Source: Trema orientale (taxonomy: Eukaryota > Streptophyta > Magnoliopsida > Rosales > Cannabaceae). From it: 64,000 bases of DNA. This document shows, one piece after another, positions 37,652-48,770 of this stretch. A model generated the notes under the pieces. The model was not told the DNA's origin and ran no database searches. It was given only the letters and a program-made list of their open reading frames with translations. Numbering within the stretch: the stretch's first letter is position 1; every line of letters begins with the position of its first letter. Position numbers and translations under genes: made by a program. The DNA is taken from the NCBI GenBank assembly GCA_002914845.1, contig JXTC01000413.1:186503-250502 (forward strand), written 5' to 3'.

Positions 37652-38715
37652 TTAGTCGTCGAAGAGAGGGAACATTGGCTCCTGCAAAAGTAGAGCAAAA
37701 GAGGGGGGGGGGGGGGGTGCGGCAAATATCAGGTAAAATTAAAATATTGAAAAATTGAAATGAATCACACAGTATATAACTTAGTATTTTTAATGCTACA
37801 TGATCCTCTATGAGCGTAGCAAGAAAAGAGTTAAAGACACGCATATATTTTTTACTAATATCATCCATGCTAAGCACAAAGAAAGCTGAATCATTATCAT
37901 CATGAATCATCTCATTCATCCAAACGTTAAGTCAAAAGATTACAACAATGGTATAGGTGAAATACTTACGTCATCAGACTCTTCTATCAACTCCTCTTTC
38001 TCCTCTTTCTTTGACTCTACTTCAGCCGGAGCAGCAGCGGCACCACCAGCGGCTGCCGCCGCAGGAACCGCAACACTGCCACCCGAATGCACCGAGGCCA
38101 ACTTTTCTCTGCCAACAGCTATAAGCTCAGTTATATCTTTACCCTCAACTGCCGAAAGAAGAAGCTTTATCTTATCTTCCTCAGCCTCAGCTCCAACTGT
38201 GAACCCAAAAACAATCCCCTTAAGTAAAATTTTTCATAATAATAACCTAAGCAAAGGCTCTTAAGAATTAATTAAATTCTGTATATGGTCCTCCTTGTAA
38301 GTTTGAAACCAAGAATCTGACATAAAGATTTCCAATTAGAAACAAAACCCTTCTCATTGTATTAATGGATTCATAACTATTATATATAAAGGGTAGGATC
38401 AGGGTATGGCTTTATCGAAAGATAGCATCAATTTTCATTCCTAAATAAATTTAAGGTGCCTATAAAAAAGAGACCACCAAAGCCAATTTGGTGTTATTGC
38501 AGCACTATAATAGGTCAAAATAAGACACTTTTTGGATTAATAATAAAATCTTATAGTCAGAACAAACATGAATACAAGAATTAAAACGGCAATAGAATGA
38601 TAAAAGGGTTTCAATAAGAAGAATTACCAGAGCCAAGAATGTGCCTAATATCATCAGCCGAAGGGTTTGGGTTCCCTCCCAACTGAGCCAACATAAACGC
38701 AGCAATAACCTTCAT
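37652..38715 (-). CDS. RPP2: 60S acidic ribosomal protein P2, three coding exons
   Basis: Exons on the minus strand: 38715-38628, 38196-37970 and 37681-37652, joined with GT-AG introns into 114 residues, the normal P2 length. The N-terminal dimerisation domain ([20 protein letters not shown]..., about 1-65) and the motif [16 protein letters not shown] are classic P2. An Ala/Gly hinge (about 72-88) and an acidic KKEEKEE...EESDD stretch follow. P1/P2 dimers form the ribosomal stalk that recruits and stimulates elongation-factor GTPases. Exon 3 encodes only EPMFPLFDD, so the usual DDDMGF(G/S)LF(D/E) tail is altered: the Gly of MGF is missing, a Pro appears and one extra Asp follows. I found no alternative exon with the normal tail nearby. 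The frame is intact. A plant P3 identity is ruled out by the N-terminus. Confidence 0.9.
37703..37717. repeat. G15 homopolymer in P2 intron 2
   Basis: Fifteen consecutive G on the plus strand. On the transcribed strand it reads as C15, 21 to 35 bases upstream of the intron 2 acceptor, and so becomes part of the polypyrimidine tract. Confidence 0.9.
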
Positions 38716-38716
38716 T

Positions 38717-38852
38717 CTGGTTAATTTAACAAATATACATCAATAAGATTACCCTTAACCCCAAAAAAAAAAAAAAATAGTAAGTATTGATCTAGCTACG
38801 TAATAAAACTACTATAAATTAATGAAAAAAAAAAAAGGTGAAAGAAACGTAC
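38717..38852 (-). other. Probable 5'-UTR intron of the P2 gene
   Basis: On the minus strand a strong donor, CAA|GTACGT, starts at 38852 and an acceptor, TTAACCAG, ends at 38717, one base before the start codon. Leader introns next to the ATG are common in plant ribosomal-protein genes. This is inferred from splice motifs only. Confidence 0.5.
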
Positions 38853-38927
38853 TTGAACAGAGTGTAATGGAATTGAAAGGGATTTTTGGATTTGGGAGCA
38901 AGAGTGAGAGAATGTGGAGGGGTGGTG

Positions 38928-38936
38928 AATTTATAG
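38928..38936 (-). promoter_or_regulatory. TATA box of the P2 gene
   Basis: The minus strand reads CTATAAATT, followed by a pyrimidine-rich leader (CATTCTCTCACTCTTGCTCC) starting about 25-30 bases downstream, as expected for a ribosomal-protein gene. A site II-type TGGGCT word lies upstream at 39137-39142 on the same strand. Confidence 0.55.
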
Positions 38937-39136
38937 AGCGTGTTAGCACCAGTATTAGACTTGGTCTCTATGGTTTTCGAAATTACTTAAAATTTATAAT
39001 TGAAACACCAACTTTCCTTCTTGGAATAGGATGGTTGTTTCTTGCGTACCAAGGCACAACTACAAGCTATATTGGTGGGTGGTTTCCCGTTTCAGGTGTC
39101 TTGGTAATCGGGTTTAAATATTTGGGTTAAAGATCA

Positions 39137-39142
39137 AGCCCA
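39137..39142 (-). promoter_or_regulatory. Site II-like element TGGGCT upstream of P2
   Basis: TGGGC(C/T) site II elements are known TCP-bound motifs in plant ribosomal-protein and growth-gene promoters. One copy lies about 200 bases upstream of the P2 TATA box, in the gene's orientation. The short motif makes this tentative. Confidence 0.3.
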
Positions 39143-39464
39143 GGCTAATTTAACAAATTTGGAACTTTACAGCTGAAAATTTTCCCTTTTTGTTTTAAAG
39201 AGGAAAAGTCAAACCATCATCAAATACACTTTGTGCATCGATTTCTTTTTGCATCACAAAATAATTTTTTTTAGGGAACAAAATAATATCTTTTAAGATA
39301 TTGTCCATTTATCATATTCCAAAAATATCCATTTATGAGATATTTTTTTTAATGAAAAAAATCCATGTTTACCTTTCTTTCTCATCCTTCTCCATTTAAT
39401 CCCTTTGAAATTAGGATAAAGAGCGTTATAAGCTTTATATGTGCTCAAATATCACAGGTTTTAG

Positions 39465-39618
39465 GCCAACTGGGGTTAGCTCAGTTGGTCCAAGGTTTGA
39501 GGGTTGTGTGTGTGTTTGGGGGAGTCAGGGGTTCAAACCTTAGTAGTGTGTGTGTGTCATTTTCCTTTAATTTGTAGTAAGTGGTGATCATTAGTTAAGT
39601 CCCACTTTTTAAAAAAAA
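39465..39618 (+). mobile_element. tRNA-derived SINE, copy 1, with target duplication
   Basis: It carries a pol III A box TAGCTCAGTTGG (39477-39488) and B box GGTTCAAACC (39530-39539), a TG-rich middle, the tail TTTGTAGTAAGTGGTGATCA and a terminal A run. It is flanked by an 18-bp target duplication with one mismatch: AAATATCACAGGTTTTAG (39447-39464) and AAATATCACATGTTTTAG (39619-39636). The same element recurs at 45781-45930. About 154 bp long. Confidence 0.85.
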
Positions 39619-39636
39619 AAATATCACATGTTTTAG

Positions 39637-41367
39637 TTGCAACTATTGTCAATTACCTCTCTTTTCACATTTGATAATGTCTTTCTAAGAATTCCTTTTA
39701 TTTTTCAATAATTGTTGATGAATCTTCTTGGCATGTATGAATATATCATACGATTTTATTTTTTTTTTTTGGAAGGAATCATACGAAATAGTTGAGATTG
39801 AATGGAAAAACTAAAAATATCACATTTCCTATTGATTAAACTTATGTATACGTTGAAGTCCAAGTTTAGCAGGCCAAAGGAAAACAGGATACATTAATAA
39901 CATTAATGTGGGCGGAGCTAGGACATAATTCAAGGGCATAAGGCCAAATTTAAATAAAATAATAGTATAATAAAAATGTACAAAATATTTCTTCTGGACA
40001 AATATGTTAAATTATAATTGTAACCGACAGGTATTAATACTATTAAATCATTTCATGATAATCTCATTATCGAGACCAACAAATTTTCATTTTCAAAATA
40101 TATAGAAGCAAACTATCACTCATTTATTGCTCTCTTTTTTGATTATGTAATCGATTGTACTTTCCGCTATAGCAACATGTAAAATTAATACAAAACTTAA
40201 TAATTGATAGATTAATGAAAATCCATTTCTTTTCTTCTCTTCTCTGAAACATCATTTGTGCAAAATAACCGATGCCATTCAACTCTATAAACTTCTTAAG
40301 CTCACTAAATATATTAAGAGTTCCAGGACACTTCAATCGTTTTAGATATACAGATATATAAGATACACATATGGAATTATAGATTTCCCAAGGGAGAATT
40401 CTTTGTTCTTTTATTTTATATCTTTATTGTTTGCTAATCTAATTTCTCCTAAACATTAACTAATGTAAATAAATGCCCCTAGCTATAATGTGGCTCGCCT
40501 GTGACCCCATATATGGAATGACATATTTTTCCATTATTTTTCTGATATCTTACCAGGATACTCGATTCCTAATCGTTTTTGGTGACCATTAAAATGAAAA
40601 CTTAACGTTTGAATGAAACTTCTCCTTTTTCCTTTCTGCAGTTTGAAAAATTCACAAAAAATAGTTAGGCCCCGTGTGTATCTAATAAGTAAATTGTAAT
40701 ATATATATATATATATATATTAAGTGATGACTTTGGAACTTTCCAAAACCAATTTTGGGTGATTTTATTAGCACCCCAAAGCGGAATTAAGGCACATACT
40801 AAATATTAATTGTCTTTCACCCACCCCTTACAATGCTAAAGTAACTATTCTTTTGTGTACCTATAGATTAACCCTACAATATAGACATGCAAATAAAAGA
40901 AAGAAGCCATAAATTGGAGACATTCAAAAAGCAGACATAAGTTTGGTATACTGATAAACAGTCCTCCAAGTATACTAAAAAAAAGTGAACAGTCATTCAT
41001 TGAATGAAATACTTAGTTAACTGATAAAAGCCATTGAATGAAATACTTAGTTAACTGATAAAAAGTGAACAGTCATTCATTGAATGAAAAACTTAGTTAA
41101 CTGATAAAAGCCAGTTTTGAAAGAAACTAAAAAAGAAAAAGAAGACATGCAGTTATCAAGAGAAAATAAGAATACTGTTGGCAAACTCACCACTACTGTC
41201 CTCAAGCTTATTACTACCAACATCCCTCTACACTCAAGACAAGAAAGACGATTTTTAAAGTCTCAACCCTATGCCTGAGAGATAAAACAAAACACAATCT
41301 TATACCCATACCGCAATGTAGTCACCAAAATAAAACACAAAAAGGAGCCAAAAGCCAAGCAGTTTCT
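39637..41367. other. Intergenic DNA between SINE and first aldolase gene
   Basis: AT-rich, without a recognised gene. It contains a (TA)n run (about 40700-40720) and a short tandem repeat at 40981-41114. The last 100-200 bases are probably the aldolase 3' untranslated region and terminator. Confidence 0.5.
40981..41114. repeat. Short tandem repeat, CATTGAATGAAATACTTAG units
   Basis: Three partly overlapping units of about 45-50 bases share TTGAATGAAA(T/A)ACTTAG and TTAACTGATAAAA. Two of them also share AAAAGTGAACAGTCATTCA. The pattern suggests recent slippage duplication near the aldolase 3' end. Confidence 0.75.
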
Positions 41368-43935
41368 TCAATAAGTGTAGCCCTTGACATGAAGGCTCTC
41401 GGCGGCACCCTCGCCAAGAGTGGCATCACCCTTGTATGTTCCAAGGGTTGCCTCTGAGTTGGCCTTGGCCCGGGTCAGAAAAGCAGCCTGGGCTTTCGGA
41501 ATATTTTCTTCTTTTCCAGCCCATGCCTTGAGCGTGCTCTGCTGGAGGGCCCGTCCAAAGGAGAAGGAAAGCGACCATGGCTTCTTTGTCTTAAGCTTGT
41601 TCATGGCGTTAAGGTTGAGGGTAGCCTCCTCCTCACTCTGTCCACCAGACAGGAAAACAATAGCAGGAACGGCCGGAGGCACAGTGCGTTGCAGGGCACG
41701 GACTGTGTATTCAGCGATCACCTCTGGGGCAACCTTTTCTGCTTCTGATCCTGGGGTAACCATGTTGGGCTTCAAAAGAGTTCCCTCAAGCAGGACATGG
41801 TGGTCATTGAGTGCCTTGTAGCATGCAGCGAGAACACGTTCAGTGACATCAGCGCACTTCTCAATGGAATGGGGTCCATCAACAAGTATCTCAGGCTCAA
41901 CAATGGGAACAAGACCATTCTCCTGGCATATGGCAGCATAACGAGCTAATCCATTAGCGTTTTCGTTGATGGCCAACTGAGAAGGCTCATTGGGACCAAT
42001 CTTGAGTACAGAACGCCACTTGGCAAATCGAGCACCGGCTTCATAGTACTTCTGGCATCGTTGAGCAAGGCCATCAAGACCCTGAGTCGTGGTTTCACCA
42101 TTTGTTCCAGCGAGCTCAACTGTGCCCTTGTCAACCTTAATGCCTGGGAGGACTCCACCTTCCTTCAAAACCTCAACAAAAGGCTTACCTACATATTATA
42201 AATGGACAATTATGTCACTTGAAAAAAGAATTATACAAATTTCAATCCATCAAACTGACAAAGCGGCAGGGGGAGTCAACAGAGATCAATTTAAGCATAG
42301 CTATATTTTATATATCCTCCTATTATCAGTTCTCATAAATTAAGAAAAACATTAGGAAGTGTATGTATATTATAATGCAATTAAACAAAGTACCAGCAGA
42401 TGTGCTTTGGTAGAGGGTTTCCTCAAAAAAAATGACTCCACTGAGATACTGAAGAGCTCCAGGAGTAGTGAAGAGAAGCTCACGAAGAGCGCGCCTGTTT
42501 GACTCAACATTCTCTACATTGATGCTGGAAAGACGCTTGCCAATAGTGCCAGTCGACTCATCAGCGGCAAGGATACCCTTTCCAGGGGTACCAATGTAAG
42601 CAGCGTTAGCAATGAGCTCATCTGCAAGGTAACCAAAACTCAGTTGAACTGATAATGAAAGAAAGGGGAAAAAATATCAAAATCAAACAAACCCATAAAT
42701 TCTCATACAAGACCAATGGAGGACCTCATATACATAAAAGTAGGTTGGGAAAAGTTCAATTTCATCTTTCCACAACATGTATATTTAGACATCGATGTGC
42801 TGTCAATCAACAAACATGACCAAATAACAGATCACGTGGAATAGAAAACTAAATTAACATACAAATATATACATATCGGACACGAACTACTAGTACATGA
42901 ATGCTTAATAGATATTCTGAGACAACATAAAGACATGAGAGGAAAAAGAGAAAAGACAAAAAACATAACTAAACCAGGATGAACCATCAGCAGACAAATT
43001 TCAATCCGAGGAATAATACAAGCAATGATAACAAGGAGAAAAACAGTAGTGCAATACAAGATACAAGCAAAAGAATCCAGAACAATCCATCTGAAAGAGC
43101 AATCTTGTATACCAAATACAAGTTCTTTCTTCTAAAACAGTCGATCATCAACAAGGCTCAGAGCTCAACACACATAATGATCACAAATTTGTGTATAGAC
43201 ATTTACCCTAGGGAGAGGCAAACGAATACACACAAATCGCTCCATGAATAATTCTTTAAAAGAAAAAAAATTATATTAGAAAATAGATCTGCTCCATTAA
43301 GGAAGCCTAACAAGGTTTAATGTCGTACGGAAGACAACTACTTGCAATTCTGTGTAGACCCATCAATTAAATCAACACGATTACAGTATGCATACTTTAA
43401 TCCTGAAATCACACACACAAACACAGAGCCCACTTTCAAAAGGAATGCCTTTGTTCATTTGCGTATCACATATCTCTGCTTCGGAATCTCCATATCTTTA
43501 TTTATTTATTTATTTTCTCTGTTTTTTTGGCTTCGAATATCTTAATTTCAAATTGGTCCTCCAGAAATTAATACAGAATTTTCAGGATCTACATCCGCAA
43601 CCCAAGAAAAAAAAAACAAAAATTAAAAATTAACTACAAGATCCGCTTAGAGATACTTACCACGACAAACCCACTAGCAGAATTTAAGCAACCAAAATTT
43701 CAAATTGAAAAAAAAATATATATATTCACTGGGGCTCCTATTATCAAAATCAAACAATACCCAGAGACGATCTTAATTGAAATGAAACTAAGAGTGAAAT
43801 AATAATAGATCTAAACCTAGCTAAGGAAGAAACAAACAAGAAAAATAAAATTAATAAGTTAAAAAAAAAAAAAAAGAGCCCGAAGCCATGGATGAAGGGT
43901 TGATTACCTTGGTATTTGCTCTTGAAGGCAGACAT
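41368..43935 (-). CDS. FBA: Cytosolic class I fructose-bisphosphate aldolase, copy A
   Basis: Exons on the minus strand: 43935-43908, 42621-42394 and 42188-41368. The joined frame is 358 residues, the normal length of plant cytosolic aldolase; no transit peptide precedes [20 protein letters not shown]. The enzyme reversibly splits fructose 1,6-bisphosphate into dihydroxyacetone phosphate and glyceraldehyde 3-phosphate in glycolysis and gluconeogenesis. The Schiff-base lysine is Lys225 in the class I signature [11 protein letters not shown], and the C-terminal Tyr needed for activity is present (GYTY). Intron 1 (1286 bp) is much longer than in copy B; intron 2 is 205 bp. All junctions are GT-AG and their phases equal those of copy B. 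A TATA box and CT-rich leader lie just upstream. Confidence 0.97.
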
Positions 43936-44048
43936 GGTCTGACTACTGATCTGAAAAAGAGTTTAGAGAGAGAGAGGTTTAGAGAAGAAAAAAAAATGAA
44001 AGAGAGAAAAGTGTAGAAGTGAGGAGAAGGGGTTAGGCGAAATGGGGC

Positions 44049-44056
44049 TTTATATA
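44049..44056 (-). promoter_or_regulatory. TATA box of aldolase copy A
   Basis: The minus strand reads TATATAAA about 115 bases upstream of the start codon. It is followed by a pyrimidine-rich leader with CTCTCTCTCT and TTTCTCTCTTTC, a standard plant core promoter arrangement. Confidence 0.55.
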
Positions 44057-45780
44057 ATTGAAAAATAAATAATAACAAATATATTTAATAAATAAAAAAG
44101 GGATACCAATAAAGTGATGGGCTGAGGGCAATAGGCATGGATTTTGTGCCACTTAGCTTTGGCTTTTTCACCCTTTTTACTATAAACAAATAAATAAATA
44201 AATAAATAAATAAATCTTGGCTTTTTCCTCACGTAACTCCACTGTTCCCCGCCGTTGGAGATCACGAGCGGTTTTTCCCTTTCTTGTTTTTACTCTTTTG
44301 CCCCTTTTCAGTCCTGAATTCTAGTGGATTTTTTCGCTCGAGTAATGTTATTGTCACCGCAAGGCTACGTGATGTCTTACGAATTACAATTTACATTTCA
44401 TGTAAAACATTTTATTAAATAACGAACAGACACACGTATATAATGTTGGGTATCATAGTATTTGCTCTTTTTGTTTTGATAACATTGAGTATATTTTGCT
44501 TGATGCACTCATTTTTATTGAAATTAATAGTAAGACACCGCAAAATTCACACCAAAAAGAATCCCACGTCATTATATGTAACATTTAGATGTAAATTTTG
44601 TATTTTCATATCATATTTGATCACTTTTAGTGACATTATTAACTATTAAGTGGTGTAATATGATTAGAATTGCGTTTATATTATCTCAAAATAGTAGTTC
44701 CTCCAAAAAAAAAAAAAAGAACAGTGGTTAAAATAGGAGTCATTGGTACGGTTAAAAGTTGGTGTCCATTTGGTGAACAATTTTATGTAAAAAGTTTGGT
44801 GTCCCTGATATTTGGTTTCAGAGCTTTTGTCAAAATTGTCTAATACTACGTGATTCATTGAGAGAGCCATATTATATAGGACTCGTTGGCAAATTTTCTT
44901 TTTAAAAATTTTTATGTAAATTTTTTCAAAATTAATTTTTACCCCTTATAAGGATATATACACATCCGTTTAGTTTATGCTCTTCTTTAGTGCAAAATTT
45001 TTCTCCCTGCCCCTCAAGATTAAATTCATGGACCATGGTTGTGCCCTCAATATAAAACATTAGAATTTTGTGACAAATTCTCTCTTATCAAGAGTAGTGT
45101 ACAGTGTCAAGTACTACAAATACCTTTTAGTATTTTTTTTTCTTTGTTTTACATTTATGAAATGAGATTATTTTCTTTACAATTTTGTTCTACTAATTTT
45201 ATTATTTCGTGATTTTACAAACCTCCTATAGGTTGCACCTCGTATACATTTTTTCTTTTTCATATATACAATTGTCCTTGATCCAAGTGTCAAGGCTAAA
45301 TCTGGAAATACAAAATAGAGAACAGAAAAGGAAAAGAAACAAAACTACTGCTGTCAATACTTTGGGCAAGGAAAATCAACACTTGAATAAAAAAAGTAAG
45401 TTGAAAACCAGCCAAACTAATCCACGGGTTAGGGAACGAACCGTTGTTGGGTTGCTAGACTAAAAACCAGTAGCCACACCAACAACCCCAAAATTTTTTG
45501 ATAGCTTCAGGTTTTCAAGACCATTAGACCCCTCTTCTTGTTTTCTTTTTATTATTATGTTTTATGGCTGCCCATGTTTTATTTAGTTATTTTAGGGATT
45601 TTTTTTACATCAAAAAAATAAAATATGATAAAAATTGGTGCACTGAAGAAGTTGATATTTTGTAGCTTACTTATAGTTCAACTGCTTCTCTTTTCCCTAC
45701 TTGTGTTATGAGTATTTCCTACAACTATATGCATTCGGGTACATCTAATTCTTTACCTAGTTTTATAAAATCCAAGAATT

Positions 45781-45930
45781 AAGTATAGCTCAGTTGGTCC
45801 AAAGTTTGAGGGTTGTGTGTGTTTAGGGGGGTCAGGGGTTCGAACCTTGGTAGTGTGTGTGTGTCATTTTTTTTTAATTTGTAGTAAGTGGTGGTCATTA
45901 GTTAAACCCCACTTTTTCAAAAAAAAAAAA
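45781..45930 (+). mobile_element. tRNA-derived SINE, copy 2
   Basis: Same family as the SINE at 39465-39618. A box TAGCTCAGTTGG (45786-45797), B box GGTTCGAACC (45837-45846, a perfect tRNA-type B box), TG-rich middle, tail AATTTGTAGTAAGTGGTGGT and a terminal A run. It lacks the first few bases of copy 1. Flanking AAGAATTAAG and TAGAATTCAG may be a decayed target duplication. Confidence 0.75.
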
Positions 45931-47086
45931 TATAGAATTCAGAAACATCCGCTCTTATTGCAATTTTTTTTTTCGAATGACGGTTGATTGCATTAAATCT
46001 AGCCTATTTCCAATTCAATAGTAGCTTTGACTTTTGTATGCAAATTATTCATTGTTAAATTATTTGACTCTTTTGGTTTTAATATTGTACCACAAGAAGC
46101 ATAGCACAGTGGTATACGGAGACTTTCCAACATATGCCTACTCTATATTAATTATTGAGTTACAATTATACACATAACAAATAATTGCATATTTTTATAT
46201 TCAACTCAAGATTGACATCATCTTTTAGTATATTTACTTGTATTTTGTATATTTCAGTTCTTGTAATGAAGTCGTCACAGTCCATGCTTCATGTTGGATC
46301 CTTGTCACCCACTTATTCTCATTTACTTATAAGTCAATCCTCACATATTGATACATTATATTCAACCAATTTAAACAATTTGTACATATAATTAACACCC
46401 TCTTGACATTGGCATCTATTTAATCACGCGCAGACTTTTTTTCAGATTTTATAGAGTGGAAAATGCATGAGATTTGTCGTTTTAGGCTGCTCATGCCACC
46501 TTATAGGACTCATAGAAACCTTAAATAAATTTTTGTTGACCTCATTTGTTCTAATAATCACGGTTCTGTTATGGAAAATGCTATTGCCACTAATAGTATG
46601 TATAACTTTCGGATTTTATTTTTTATTTTTTATATAAAGAACCAAATTTATAATATAAAGTAAAGTTGGTGATGTTATGTTATCTCCACCTACTCTTATT
46701 CTTCCATGTTTGGTGTCTTTAAGTATTCGACAACTGCCTTGCAACTAGCAGTCAACATTAAGCGTGGATCCAACGCACATTAAAAGCGAATATCAAAAGA
46801 ATAAGCTTGATTGCTTATCAGTTATCACATTCATCAGGGCAAAAAAAAAAAAAAAAGAAGAAGAAGAAAATGCTAAGGAACGTTATGCTTTGTGGACCAA
46901 TGGTATTTGAGAAAAGTTCTGCAATGTGGAACCTACAAATAAATTTCGAGATCTAAGATCAAGGATGTTCATGGTAAGTTTGGAGGCAAAAAAATATTAA
47001 CCAGACTAAATAAGTTAAATCTACTTGGTCCGTATAAAAAGTAAGGGATTATGGTAGTCGAGTAGGAGTGTTGATGATCATTTTAG

Positions 47087-48004
47087 GGGTTAATGGCACC
47101 ATTAGTCCCCAATCTATGATTATTTTGGCATATTGATCCTCAACTTTTTTTTTGTGGCATTTAAGTCCTAAACGTTTGTTTTTTTTTGACACAATTGGTC
47201 CTTTTGGCATATTCTATTTAAGATTCCGTTAAAATTTATTTGAATAAGAGAAATTTTACACCATTGATCTCGAATTTTCAATTATTTAACAATTTGGTCC
47301 ATAATATTTGGTATTCATATTTCCAATTAACAATAATGCATTTGCCAATCTTTCAGAAAATTAAAATTCAAAGACGGATATAAAACAAACAGTTCATTTA
47401 AAAACCAAATTCAAAAAAGAAAAATTTGTACTAATAAACCTTAGTTTATGTCAAACTATAGTAACTTTATGAATAAAAAATAATTATTTTACTATTTTTA
47501 AAACTAAAAAAAATATGCATACAGTCATACACGCTTTTACACTAGTCAAATTTGACTGAAAATTTACTACATCTATTAAATATTCATATAATTATGAATA
47601 GTTATTCTAAAAAATTAATTAACTATTTACAGCAAATAAGCCCGAAAAATTTTATAGTTTTTCATTAAATGTTCATTTCTTTATGTAATTGCATCTATCA
47701 ATATTTCGAAAAATTAATTTTTTAGAATTTTAATTTTCTAAAAGATTGGCAGATGTAATATTGTTAATCGTAAATATGAATACAAAAAACAATTATAGAT
47801 CAAATTGTTATTTAATTGAAAATTCGAGATCAATTATGTAAAATTTCTCTCATTCAAATAAATTTTAACGAAATTTTGGATGGAATATGCTGAAAGCACC
47901 AATGGTGCCAAAAAAAAAAATGTTTAGGACTCAAATGCCACAAAAAAATGGTTGAGGACTAATATACCAAAACAATCATAGGTTGGAGATGATGCCATTA
48001 ACCC
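47087..48004. mobile_element. Mutator-like MITE with ~280-bp TIRs and 9-bp target duplication
   Basis: The ends GGGTTAATGGCACCATTAGT and, in reverse, GGGTTAATGGCATCATCTCC begin inverted repeats. These continue for about 280 bases each (e.g. TTTTGGCATATTGATCCTCA against TGAGGACTAATATACCAAAA, and GATTGGCAGATG against CATTTGCCAATC). Flanking 9-mers TCATTTTAG (47078-47086) and TCGTTTTAG (48005-48013) differ by one base. Long TIRs with a 9-bp duplication are the mark of Mutator (MULE) elements. It is 918 bp with no transposase frame, so non-autonomous. Confidence 0.85.
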
Positions 48005-48770
48005 TCGTTTTAGTGGCAAAAATCGTTACCTAATGTATAGAACATATTTTTTTATTAGTGTGTACTACCTGCTAGCAACACGTGCCATTTTTATTGTCAA
48101 AATGGGAATTAGATTACCGGTTTAGGTAGGCCTCGGAATATTCTAGAGTTTATTCCTTTTCGTGTGTGTGTGCGTCTCTTTTTTTTTTTTTTTTCGATTG
48201 TCAAATTATTTTAACCAATTCTTTGGAGAGTCTAGATGGCCGTCAGCCATCTGGTTACCACGTGAGCTATAAAACTTGCGGGCCCTTTTCGAATTATTAT
48301 GATTGAGAAACATGGTGAATAGTAATTGATGGTTGCAAAATTGGGTTAGGAAAATACAACTTTTTCTTTGTGTTTGTTTTTTTGTTTTCGTTATTTTTAT
48401 GAGTAAAAAGAAAAGAACAAATCAAGAAACAGAGTGGGAGCTTAAATAACTGGTGAAAAGGACTATATTATTGAACATTTCCTCGATGAATTATAGAGCC
48501 AAATTTTGACTCTTATACTCGTCACTTACCAAAGTAATAAAACATGAGAAATTGTGATGAAAGCTAAAACAAAGAAAAAACCCTTTCAAACACCCCATGA
48601 AAAATGCTATTCAAGCTTAATCAATCTAACCCAAATAGAAAATTGAAAATGAACACCAAGGCTTTTGACAGCCTAGGTTTTCATACACAATAAAGAAAAA
48701 CAAGAAATGATAGTCCCTAAAGAGCTTCATCATCAATCATCAATACTTTCATGCTAATGAAAAAGCTTCA

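Larger units (their letters stand above)
44060..48770. other. Spacer between the two aldolase genes
   Basis: No gene is recognised. It includes an (AAAT)n tract (44189-44214), a SINE (45781-45930) and a Mutator-like MITE (47087-48004). The frame 44443-44649 is hydrophobic and AT-driven with no family match I know. The final part before 48771 probably holds the 3' untranslated region of copy B. Confidence 0.55.

Noticed and set aside
37902-38264. Ala/Ser-rich plus-strand frame of 120 codons
   Set aside because: It is the antisense shadow of P2 exon 2, whose splicing and family match are clear on the minus strand.
39471-39545. A functional tRNA gene at the A/B boxes
   Set aside because: There is no matching acceptor stem or anticodon arm, and the middle is TG-rich. 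The A-tail and target duplication show a SINE.
44341-44660. Possible TIR element (GTAATGTTATTGTCAC against GTTAATAATGTCAC)
   Set aside because: The end match is short and gapped and no target duplication could be found, so it was not listed as an element.
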